A stretch of 64,000 nt of DNA from CAZPXZ01 sp965221505 (lineage in GTDB: Bacteria; Pseudomonadota; Alphaproteobacteria; Rhodobacterales; CAZPXZ01), in the NCBI GenBank assembly GCA_965221505.1, contig CBDCSI010000002.1, positions 1,550,001 through 1,614,000 of the forward strand, written 5' to 3'. A program made the translations under genes and the position numbers. Shown in pieces: positions 44,264 to 52,210 of the stretch (position 1 is the stretch's first letter; the number at the start of each line of letters is the position of its first letter). The notes under the pieces are model-generated. The model was given only the letters and a program-made list of their open reading frames with translations, made no database searches and was not told the DNA's origin.

Positions 44264-45535
44264 TCAATCGTCGCCCCGGTTCCGGCCGAGGCGGGCGCGC
44301 AGCCGGGAGACGGCTGCCTCCCGGTCCTTCCTAGCCACGTAGAGCCGGGTCTGGCGGTACGGCGCGAGGGCGCGGATCGGCCGGGAGAACTCGGACAGCT
44401 TCCGCGTGCGGGCGATGCGCGTTCTGACCGGCACGTCCTCCGCGGGCTGGTACCAGCTCGACTGGTGCGCCACGAGTTCGACCGAAACCAGCCTTCCGAG
44501 GGCGTCCCTCGCATCGGCGAGACGGGCGAGATCGTCCTCCGAGGGCGTCTCCGGGGTGCTGTAGACCTCCGCGTCCCCCCGCCGGTCGCGGATTCTCTCC
44601 GCCGCGCCGCCGGTGCCGCGGGTTAGCGCGCCGAAAACGCGCCAGTCGTCCCAGGCCAGGAAGCGGTCCAGCCCCGGCCCCTCGGGCGAAGGAAAGGCGC
44701 CGCCGGCCAGGAGGTCGGAGAGCGCCTCCCGCATATGGTGTTCGAAAATGGCCGTGGTCCGGTGGAAGTAGATCTGCGTGAACACGAAATACCGCGCCAG
44801 GATCACGCCCTCCGCCGCATGCCAGCCGCCCTCGTCCACCCCGATCGAGAGTCCCTGGGCGTCGTCCTCGACGGCGGTCACCGTCAGCGCGATGCGTTGC
44901 GCGTCGAAGCGCCCGTACGCGACGCCGGCATGCAGGGAATCGCGCGCGAGATAGTCCATTCGATCGGCGTCGACCTGCCCGACGAGAATGCCGCGCCAGA
45001 ACCTGGACGCCGCATCGAGTCCGTCGCCGAGCAGGAATGCGGCTATCTCGTCGGCAGTGATCCCGAAGGCCCGATTGTCGGGATGCGCGTCGATCACGCC
45101 GGCGAACTTGCGTCGCGCGATCTCGGCCGAGTAGGTCTCGTGCACCTGGCGCCGTCCGTCGCGCCCGCGCGCCAGGAGCGGTTCGCTGACGTGGCTGAAG
45201 GGGCCGTGTCCCACGTCGTGGAGCAGGGCCGCAGCCTGAACGACGCGGCGGGTGCGCGCGAAATCGTCCCGGTTCAGCCGGTAGGTCGACGCGATTCGGT
45301 CGCCGGCGTTGGCGCAGACCGCGTCGAAGAGGCGCGTGGCGGTGGCGAACACCCCGAGCGAGTGTTCGAATCGCGAATGCGTCAGGCTCGGATAGGTCAC
45401 CTCGGCCATGCCGGTCTGCCGGATGCGCCGGAGGCGCTGCCAGGCGGGATGCTCGACGATGTCCCGTTGCCATGCCTCGAGCGACACGAAGCCGTGGATC
45501 GGGCAGCGGATGTGAATCTGTCCGCGTTCGCTCAT
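44264..45535 (-). CDS. HD-domain phosphohydrolase (SAMHD1/dGTPase-like)
   Basis: A 423-residue HD-superfamily protein. HSRFEHSLGVFATATRLF gives the first metal His, and LLHDVGHGPFSHVSE is the HD motif, followed by QVDADRMDYLARDS. This is the arrangement of SAMHD1-type dNTP triphosphohydrolases, so regulation or turnover of dNTPs is the likely role. The ATG at 45535 gives the family N-terminus IHIRCPIHGFVSL. It is monocistronic as far as can be seen. Confidence 0.88.
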   Translation of the reverse strand: MSERGQIHIRCPIHGFVSLEAWQRDIVEHPAWQRLRRIRQTGMAEVTYPSLTHSRFEHSLGVFATATRLFDAVCANAGDRIASTYRLNRDDFARTRRVVQAAALLHDVGHGPFSHVSEPLLARGRDGRRQVHETYSAEIARRKFAGVIDAHPDNRAFGITADEIAAFLLGDGLDAASRFWRGILVGQVDADRMDYLARDSLHAGVAYGRFDAQRIALTVTAVEDDAQGLSIGVDEGGWHAAEGVILARYFVFTQIYFHRTTAIFEHHMREALSDLLAGGAFPSPEGPGLDRFLAWDDWRVFGALTRGTGGAAERIRDRRGDAEVYSTPETPSEDDLARLADARDALGRLVSVELVAHQSSWYQPAEDVPVRTRIARTRKLSEFSRPIRALAPYRQTRLYVARKDREAAVSRLRARLGRNRGDD

Positions 45536-45916
45536 TCCTTGCCCTTCCGCGAGAGCGGGGCCGACTTCGGCGCTCCGGCGGGCGCGAGGCCGCCCGAGCG
45601 GCATGCCGTCGCCCGGACGGATCGGCGCATTGTCGTCCTGCCGGCGGGCGATGTCCAACCGAAGCGCCGGAGAGGCGCCCGGTTGGGCCGGAACGGCTCG
45701 CGCGCGTCGTCTCGCAGGGTCCGGCCCGTCCTGTCCGCCGCCGGCAGCCACTCGGTCCGGGGGCCGTCTCCCGCGGACGGCGCAGGGCTTCGCGGCGCCC
45801 TGATTCCGGCAGGCTTCCTCGGAGGTCGCGGCGGACGTTCCGCGTCGAGCAGGAGAGGGATCGTCGCCGGAAGCGGTTCCCCGTTCCGGCCTGGGGGGAG
45901 CGGCCGGGGCGTCGAT
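45536..45916. other. Intergenic stretch, nothing recognised
   Basis: A 381-base gap upstream of the HD-domain gene and downstream of the thioesterase gene (both minus). No gene, repeat or terminator is evident. Confidence 0.4.
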
Positions 45917-46375
45917 TCAGGCAGTCGGCCCGCGGTCGCGCGCGCTGCGATACGAGGTCTTGTCGAGGACTTTCCAGACGCCGGTTCCGTTGACGACCAG
46001 GCGACCGTCCGACCGCGCTTCGCAGGACATGAACACGATGTTCTTCACGGCTCGCACGAGGCGCGAGCGTCCGTGGACCCGGTTGCCCGGCTTCGCCGCG
46101 GCGACGAACTGGATATTGAGCTCGATCGTCGCCACGGGACGGTGCCCGACGGCGCGGAACGCCGCTGCGCCCATTCCCACGTCCACGAGCGTCGCGAGCG
46201 CGCCGCCGTGGCATACGCCTCCGACGTTCGAGTGCCGCCGGTCGAGATCGAGATAGAAGCGCCACTCGTCCTCCGCGACGGTCGCGAAGCGAATGGGGCC
46301 GACGAGTCCGTTGAAGCCCACGTCGCGGATCTCGCGGTAGGCGAGCGAATCGTCGAACTCGAACGCGTCGGGCAT
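45917..46375 (-). CDS. PaaI-type hotdog-fold thioesterase
   Basis: A 152-residue acyl-CoA thioesterase-like protein. The hotdog helix signature GGVCHGGALATLVDVGMGAA is followed by ATIELNIQFVAAAKPGNRVH, as in the PaaI/YbgC-related 4HBT families. Hydrolysis of an acyl- or aryl-acyl-CoA is expected. The ATG at 46375 gives family-typical length; the frame extends another 110 codons upstream without homology. Confidence 0.87.
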   Translation of the reverse strand: MPDAFEFDDSLAYREIRDVGFNGLVGPIRFATVAEDEWRFYLDLDRRHSNVGGVCHGGALATLVDVGMGAAAFRAVGHRPVATIELNIQFVAAAKPGNRVHGRSRLVRAVKNIVFMSCEARSDGRLVVNGTGVWKVLDKTSYRSARDRGPTA

Positions 46376-46768
46376 GCGGGGCTCCTGCGGAAGGGAAACG
46401 TCCGGGCGCCTGCGGCTCGGGACCGCCGCGGGACCGGTCATGGCGTCGCCGGGATGCGGCCGGACTCCCTGGCCCGCGAGCGGGCCGCCGTGTCGGACTC
46501 CCGCGATACGCAAGACCGCACCGCCCCCGAGGCGCGGCAGTGTACCGGCATATTCCTCGCCTTGCCGGGGAAGACCTCCGAGCCAAGGCTGCGGCAGGAT
46601 CCTTCTCGCTGCACGGGCAGGCGAGCGTCCTGCGAACGCCTCGAACCCGGCGAAAATGCGGAGGATCGCAGCGACGCCGCGGCCGTCCGGCATGGGGCGG
46701 CGCATCCGTTCGAGCCGGACGACAGTCGCAGCCCGGGCGAACGCGCCTTGGCCTTCCCCCGGCAGCCG
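46376..46768. other. Intergenic stretch, nothing recognised
   Basis: A 393-base gap between ggt and the thioesterase gene on the same strand. Open frames here encode no family I recognise. Confidence 0.4.
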
Positions 46769-48490
46769 TCAACGACCGGCGACCGCGCCCTCCCGGCGGG
46801 GATCCGCGCCGCCCTGGAGCCGGACGCCGTCCGACATATGCGAAACGGCGACGACGTGCAGGCCGCTGGTCATCTCTCGCAACTCCACCTCGTGGCCGAG
46901 CGCTTCGAGGGCGGGCGCAAGGGCCGCGACCGGGGTCCCCGCTTCCAGCTCGGTGGCGCCGTTGCGGTTGCAGAAGCGGGGCATGTCGGCGGCGGCCTGC
47001 GGGTCGAAGCCCCAGTCGACGATAGCGATCAATGCGGTCGCCACGTAGCAGACGATGCGCGAGCCGCCCGGGGATCCCAGCGCCAGCGCGAGTCGGCCTT
47101 CGGGGTCGAAAACGAGCGTGGGCGCCATGGAGCTGCGCGGGCGTTTGCCTGGCGCCACACGGTTCGCGACGGACTCGCCGCGCCGTTCCGGCAAGAACGA
47201 AAAATCGGTGAGCTGGTTGTTGAGCAGGAAGCCGCGCACCGTCACTCCCGAGCCGAAGGCGGCTTCGATGCTCGAGGTCAGCGCGACGGCGTCGCCGGCG
47301 CCGTCCACCACGCTGAGATGCGTGGTCGAGGGCTCTTCCCGGCTTGCGCCCGACCGGCCCGCGACGGGCGCCCCCGGGGGATCGCCCGGCGCGCGCGTGC
47401 CGCCTGCGCGTCGAGGGTCGACGGTTGCCGCCCGACCGGCGAGATAGGCGGGATCCAGGAGGCCGTTCACGGGTACCGGCACGAAGTCCGGATCCGCGAC
47501 GTAGCGGTCCCGGTCCGCATAGGCGAGGCGCATCGCTTCGGCGATCAGGTGCAGGGCTTCCGGCGTGCCGTAGGGCGGCATGGGGCGGCTCGCCAGCAGA
47601 CCCAGGATCTGCGCCACGGCAATGCCGCCGGAGCTCGGCGGCCCCATGCCGCAAACCCGGAACCCGCGGTATACGGAACAGACCGGGGCGCGGCGCCTGG
47701 CGCGGTAGGTCGCCAGATCCGAAACGTCGAGAAGTCCGGGGTTGCGCTTCGCGCCGGCGACGGCGGCGGCGATGTCGCGCGCGACGGCGCCCCGGTAGAA
47801 GGCGTCCGCACCGTGCGACGCGACGAGACGCAGGGTCTTAGCGAAGTCCGGGTTGCGCAGCACGGCGCCCGGCGGGTGGGGTACGCCGTCCGCATCGTGG
47901 AAATACCGTTTCGTCGCGGGGAGCGCGCGCGCCGCGGGCCTGCGTTCGACCGACGCATGCAACCGGGGGCTCACGGCAAAGCCGGCCTCCGCCATTTCGA
48001 TCGCCGGCTCGAACAACACGGCCCAGGGGAGATTGCCGTGCTCGGTGTGGGCGTCCGCCAACATGCGCAGAAGGCCCGGCGCTCCCACGGCGCGTCCGCC
48101 CACCGCAGCCTCGAAGGACTCCAGGGGCTCGCCGTCGGGCGCGAGAAAGAGCCCCTCCTTCGCGGCCGCCGGAGCGGTCTCGCGTCCGTCATAGGCGACC
48201 ACGGCGCGGGTCTCGGCTTCGAAATGCAGCAGGAAGCCGCCGCCGCCGATTCCGGAGGACTGGGGTTCCACGAGATTGAGCACCATCTGCATGGCGACGG
48301 CGGCGTCCACGGCGCTTCCGCCCCGCGCGAGGATCGCCGCGCCGACGTCCGCCGCCCGTTCGTCGGCGGCGACTGCCATCTCCCGCACTGCGCCCTCTGC
48401 AGGCACTTCCGCACCTTCCGCTCCCCGGCCGGGTGCGCCGAGGGCGACGACCAGGAACGCGATCAGGAGGAGGGGCGCGCGGAGAATCAT
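46769..48490 (-). CDS. ggt: Gamma-glutamyltransferase
   Basis: A periplasmic Ntn-hydrolase that cleaves gamma-glutamyl bonds (glutathione and related peptides). The 573-residue precursor has a signal peptide (MILRAPLLLIAFLVVALGAP), NLVEPQSSGIGGGGFLLHFE, and the autoprocessing site TTHLSVVDGAGDAVALTSSI where the first Thr of the small subunit is the nucleophile. RPRSSMAPTLVF and LGSPGGSRI are further conserved sites. The segment before the processing site is a Gly/Pro/Arg-rich linker. The frame runs open far upstream, but the signal peptide fixes the start at 48490. Confidence 0.95.
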   Translation of the reverse strand: MILRAPLLLIAFLVVALGAPGRGAEGAEVPAEGAVREMAVAADERAADVGAAILARGGSAVDAAVAMQMVLNLVEPQSSGIGGGGFLLHFEAETRAVVAYDGRETAPAAAKEGLFLAPDGEPLESFEAAVGGRAVGAPGLLRMLADAHTEHGNLPWAVLFEPAIEMAEAGFAVSPRLHASVERRPAARALPATKRYFHDADGVPHPPGAVLRNPDFAKTLRLVASHGADAFYRGAVARDIAAAVAGAKRNPGLLDVSDLATYRARRRAPVCSVYRGFRVCGMGPPSSGGIAVAQILGLLASRPMPPYGTPEALHLIAEAMRLAYADRDRYVADPDFVPVPVNGLLDPAYLAGRAATVDPRRAGGTRAPGDPPGAPVAGRSGASREEPSTTHLSVVDGAGDAVALTSSIEAAFGSGVTVRGFLLNNQLTDFSFLPERRGESVANRVAPGKRPRSSMAPTLVFDPEGRLALALGSPGGSRIVCYVATALIAIVDWGFDPQAAADMPRFCNRNGATELEAGTPVAALAPALEALGHEVELREMTSGLHVVAVSHMSDGVRLQGGADPRREGAVAGR

Positions 48491-48895
48491 GCCGGCATGA
48501 TAGAGCGCGATGCGGAGCAGGCGGATCTGCCGACGCGCTCGCCAACCGACGTGGCGCCGCGGCCCGGTCGGTCGTCCGCGTCCGCTGACCGCGTCCGTTG
48601 ACCGCGTCCCCCGTACGCAACGAGGGAGGGGACGCGTCGCCGGTTGCGGGGCGGTTCGGATCCGGCATGTCGCGTCGGCGCAGGGCCCGGCATCCCGGCC
48701 GCGGAGCGAGCGACGGTCGGCGTCGGCGGCCCGGGGCGGGCGTCGCCCTCGGCATGCGGCGGCCGGGAGACGGGAACGCCGGCCGATCGCGGTCCGATTC
48801 GCGTTTTCGAGGGCGACGGAGAACGGCGGGTTGCGTCGGACCGTACGGCGAGCGTACCGTTCGACCCGGACCGTCGGAACGAGCGGAGGCGCAGC
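48491..48895. other. Divergent intergenic region with a short tandem repeat
   Basis: A 405-base region between ggt (minus) and the DUF4170 gene (plus). A 13-base direct repeat (GCGTCCGCTGACC, GCGTCCGTTGACC) occupies 48579-48604. Promoters for both genes are expected here but no clear -35/-10 pair is visible. Confidence 0.45.
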
Positions 48896-49141
48896 GTGGC
48901 CAACCAATTGCATCTGGTGTTCGGCGGCGAACTGGTCGATCCGTCTTCGGTCCGGTTCAGGAACCCGCGAGAGATCGACGTCGTCGGCATCTTTCCGAAT
49001 TACGAAGAGGCGTACGCGGCGTGGAGGGCCGCGGCGCAGCGAACGGTCGACGACGCGCATACGCGCTACTTCATCGCAAACCTTCACCGGCTGCGGGACG
49101 AGAGCCGACTGGAGAGCGCCGCGCCCGGCCACGAGGACTAG
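48896..49141 (+). CDS. DUF4170 small protein
   Basis: An 81-residue protein from a GTG at 48896, reading VANQLHLVFGGELVDPSSVR and later FPNYEEAYAAWRAAAQRTVD, DAHTRYFIANLHRL. This is the DUF4170 family, found in alphaproteobacteria near lipid A genes such as lpxK and waaA, as here (60 bases before lpxK). Function is unknown; the genomic link suggests a role in envelope biogenesis. A GGAGGCGCAGC precedes the start. Confidence 0.85.
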   Translation: MANQLHLVFGGELVDPSSVRFRNPREIDVVGIFPNYEEAYAAWRAAAQRTVDDAHTRYFIANLHRLRDESRLESAAPGHED

Positions 49142-49201
49142 ACCGCCGGTTGCCGGGGCTCCGGGCCGGCGGGCGCAAACCTGGGAGGCTGCGAGAGGCC
49201 C

Positions 49202-50227
49202 GTGCCGTTGCCGTTTCGTCCGCCCGAATTCTGGAGCGAGCCGCCGGACCGTCCGGGTCCCCTTACGCGCCTCCTCGGCCCGGCCGGCGCCCTCGCCGGC
49301 CGGCTGGCAGAGCGGCGCCAGCGCGCGGCGAAGCCGGAGACTCCCCCCATTCCGGTCGTCTCGATCGGCAATCTGGCCCTCGGCGGGCAGGGGAAGACGC
49401 CCCTGGCCGTCGCGGTCGCCGAGCGGCTGACGGAGCAGGGTCTGGCTGCCCATCTTGTCTGCAGGGGATATGGCGGCCGGCAGCGGGAGCCGCATCGCGT
49501 GGATCCGGAGACCGACAGCTACCGTCTCGTCGGGGACGAGGCGCTCCTGCTCGCCCAGGCGGCGCCCACCTGGGTGTCGGTCGACCGTGCGGCCGGCGTT
49601 CGTGCGGCGCATCGGGCGGGAGCCGAGATCGCGATCCTGGACGACGCCCACCAGAACCGACTCGTAGAGAAGGCCGTATCGATCGTGGTCGTCGATTCGG
49701 AATTCGGCTTCGGCAACGGCCGCGTGTTTCCGGCCGGCCCCCTCCGGGAGCGCGTCGGATCGGGGCTGCGGCGCGCCTCCGCGCTCGCCCTGGTCGGCGC
49801 GGGGCCGTTCGAGCCGGAGACGGATCTTCCGGTCCTGCGCATGAAATTGAAGCCGGTCTTCGCCGGGCTCTCCTTCTCGGCCGCCAAGGTGTTCGCCTTC
49901 GCCGGGATCGGCCGGCCCGAGCGGTTCTTCGCGACGCTCAGGAGCCTGGGCGCCACGCTGGTGAGGACGGAGTCCTTCCCGGACCACCACCCCTACCGCG
50001 CCCTGACCGTGCAGCGCATGATCCGCGACGCGTCGTTTCACGGCGCCACGCTGGTGACGACGGAGAAAGACTACGTACGCCTGCCGCCGAGGCTCCGGTC
50101 GGGGATCGTCATGCAGAAGGTTCGCATGGCGCCGGAGGACGAGGACGAGCTGGACCGGGTGTTGGCGCCTGCGGTTCTGCAGGCGAGGAAGCGGCTTCAG
50201 GAAAGCCCGTCGCCTTCCGGTCCGTGA
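49202..50227 (+). CDS. lpxK: Tetraacyldisaccharide 4'-kinase LpxK
   Basis: LpxK phosphorylates the 4' position of the lipid A disaccharide at the inner membrane. The 341-residue product has an N-terminal hydrophobic/amphipathic part, PVVSIGNLALGGQGKTPLAVAV with the Walker A variant GGQGKTP, CRGYGG and ILDDAHQNR, and SFPDHHPYR near the C-terminus. The start is a GTG at 49202. Its last 31 bases overlap the 3' end of the convergent kdgK gene. Confidence 0.94.
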   Translation: MPLPFRPPEFWSEPPDRPGPLTRLLGPAGALAGRLAERRQRAAKPETPPIPVVSIGNLALGGQGKTPLAVAVAERLTEQGLAAHLVCRGYGGRQREPHRVDPETDSYRLVGDEALLLAQAAPTWVSVDRAAGVRAAHRAGAEIAILDDAHQNRLVEKAVSIVVVDSEFGFGNGRVFPAGPLRERVGSGLRRASALALVGAGPFEPETDLPVLRMKLKPVFAGLSFSAAKVFAFAGIGRPERFFATLRSLGATLVRTESFPDHHPYRALTVQRMIRDASFHGATLVTTEKDYVRLPPRLRSGIVMQKVRMAPEDEDELDRVLAPAVLQARKRLQESPSPSGP

Positions 50228-51147
50228 CGGGCCGATTCCTTCGCGAGAAAGGCTTCCACTTCCGGCTTGCGCGGGATGGGGGCGACGGCGCCGAATCCCC
50301 GGGTCGACAGGGCGGCCGCGGCGTTGGCGTATCGCGCCGCGTCGAACGGATCGTCTCCCAGTACGATTCGCGCGAGGAACGCGCCGTCGAACGTGTCGCC
50401 GGCGGCGGTGGCGTCGACCGTCGCGACGGAATGCGCCGGAATGTGACGTCGTTCGGACGGCGTGGCGACCCGCGTTCCGACGGCGCCCATCGTCAGCGCC
50501 ACCATGCCTGCGCCGAGGCTGAGATACCGGTCGAGGACGTCGTCCGGCTCGTGTAGCCCGGTGAGCTGCCGCGCGTCGTCGAGGCCCGGCAACGCGTAAT
50601 CGCATTGCGCCAGGGTCGCGTGAGTAATGGCGCGGGCCCGCTCGATCGGCCAGAGCCGAAGCCGCAGGTTCGGATCGTAGGAAACGCTCCCGCCCGAGTC
50701 CCGGACGATTTGGATCGCGGCGAAGACGGCGTCCGCGGCGACGGGCGAAATGGCCTGACTGATGCCCGAGACGTGCAGGATCCGGACGGATTTCAGCAAG
50801 GCGACTGGCAAGTCTTCCGGTCCCATTCGGCTCGCTGCGGATCCGGCCCGCATATAGGTGAACTCGTGTCCGTCGGGGCCGTGGGTGACGAAGTAGATTC
50901 CCGTATGCGCGTCCCGAACCTGCCGGACCGAGGAACGGTCGACGCCTTCCTCGTCCCACAGCCTCATGAAGCTGTCGCCGAAGGGATCGGCGCCGAGACG
51001 CGTCGCGATGCCGGCGCTGGCTTCCTGCCGCGCCGCGGCGATGGCGCAGTTGGAAACGTCGCCGCCGTGGCCGGCGAGGTATCGCCCGTCGGATTGCTGG
51101 TTGAACTCCATCATGGGCTCGCCGAGGCAAAGGAGCTTGGGGGACAT
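50197..51147 (-). CDS. kdgK: 2-keto-3-deoxygluconate kinase-like PfkB sugar kinase
   Basis: A 316-residue PfkB-family kinase with MEFNQQSDGRYLAGHGGDVS at the N-terminal substrate site and the ATP/catalytic signature DATAAGDTFDGAFLARI (catalytic Asp). The sequence and the eda gene upstream on the same strand point to KDG kinase, which phosphorylates 2-keto-3-deoxygluconate for cleavage by KDPG aldolase. A PfkB kinase for another sugar acid remains possible. The 3' end overlaps lpxK by 31 bases tail to tail. Confidence 0.85.
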   Translation of the reverse strand: MSPKLLCLGEPMMEFNQQSDGRYLAGHGGDVSNCAIAAARQEASAGIATRLGADPFGDSFMRLWDEEGVDRSSVRQVRDAHTGIYFVTHGPDGHEFTYMRAGSAASRMGPEDLPVALLKSVRILHVSGISQAISPVAADAVFAAIQIVRDSGGSVSYDPNLRLRLWPIERARAITHATLAQCDYALPGLDDARQLTGLHEPDDVLDRYLSLGAGMVALTMGAVGTRVATPSERRHIPAHSVATVDATAAGDTFDGAFLARIVLGDDPFDAARYANAAAALSTRGFGAVAPIPRKPEVEAFLAKESARHGPEGDGLS

Positions 51148-51465
51148 CGCTATCTCACGTCTACTGGCGGCTAATCGAAGCGGACGCGGCCGAAAGCCTC
51201 ACGGCCTCCGTCCGTATCGCGTACGCCGACAATACAGGCCCCACGGGAAACCGGGACGTGACGGTCGGTCATTCCCGTCCGCCCTGCTCGGACGCAGCGT
51301 GTCTTGCGACCGGCGCGGGCGGTTCATGCGGGCAAGGCCTCGCGACGGTCCTCTACTGCCTCGACGCAGTCCCCGGCACCGATCCGCGCGAGGGCGGATT
51401 GCGCATCCTCCCGTCTGCCTCGAAGTCGACTTCTCGCGGTGCCGGCCTCGACTGGCGTAGAGACC
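51148..51465. other. Gap between eda and kdgK, nothing recognised
   Basis: A 318-base spacer between two minus-strand genes that belong functionally together. Its length suggests kdgK may have its own promoter here. No coding frame or hairpin stands out. Confidence 0.4.
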
Positions 51466-52131
51466 TTATCCGGTTGGGCGATGCGCAGGACGCGCGCCGG
51501 TAGAAAGTCCGGCCCTCGCCAAGACGTCCCGAATCCGGGCAAGTGCGCCTTCGTCATCTCCGGCCGCCAGTTCCCGAACGGGCAGAAGGTTGCCGCCCAT
51601 TCCGACGCAGAACGCCCCGGCGTCCAGGTATTTCCGCGCCGTCTCGGGTGCGACGCCGCCGGTCGGCATCAGCGGCACGTCCGGAAACACCGCCTTCACG
51701 GCCCTCAGAAACCCGGGTCCGCCGGCCGCGTCGGCCGGAAACACCTTGACCGCCGCGGCGCCCGAAGACCAGTGGCGGAAGATCTCGCCCGGAGTCTGGG
51801 CGCCCGGGAGGTAGGGGCGCCCCGCCTCCGCCGCCCGGTCGGCCACGGCGTCGACCCAGCAGGGCGAGACGACGAATTCCGCGCCCGCCTCGAGAACCTC
51901 GTCCGCCTGTTCCGCCGTCAGGACAGTGCCCGCGCCGACGCAGACCGACGGATGGCTCTCCCGCAATTCGCAGACGAGTCGGCCCGCCTCGGGCACCGTG
52001 GTGGTGATTTCGAGCGCCGCCACGCCGGCTTCCGCGAGCAGTTCGCAACCCCGTCGCGCCAGAAGCGGATCGGAGTGACGGACGACCGGCACGACTTGCG
52101 CGTCGCGAAGCCGATCCACCAGTGTCTGCAA
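51466..52131 (-). CDS. eda: KDPG/KHG aldolase-family protein
   Basis: A 221-residue class I aldolase; the Schiff-base Lys is in AVKVFPADAAGG (about K134), with VGAGTVLT and MPTGGVAPE conserved. It would cleave 2-keto-3-deoxy-6-phosphogluconate to pyruvate and glyceraldehyde-3-phosphate. The start is TTG at 52131, supported by GGGAGG seven bases upstream. One departure: the E-V-T-L-R-T motif of E. coli Eda reads EITTTV (E41, T45), so the arginine that contacts the substrate is Thr. The substrate may therefore differ (for example a galactonate-type keto acid phosphate). Confidence 0.87.
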   Translation of the reverse strand: MQTLVDRLRDAQVVPVVRHSDPLLARRGCELLAEAGVAALEITTTVPEAGRLVCELRESHPSVCVGAGTVLTAEQADEVLEAGAEFVVSPCWVDAVADRAAEAGRPYLPGAQTPGEIFRHWSSGAAAVKVFPADAAGGPGFLRAVKAVFPDVPLMPTGGVAPETARKYLDAGAFCVGMGGNLLPVRELAAGDDEGALARIRDVLARAGLSTGARPAHRPTG

Positions 52132-52210
52132 TTTCGCGCCTCCCGCTCTGCCGGACGAAGTCGGTCGCGCCCGTCCGGCTCGCCGGTCAGCCGAATCCCG
52201 TCGGCGCCCG

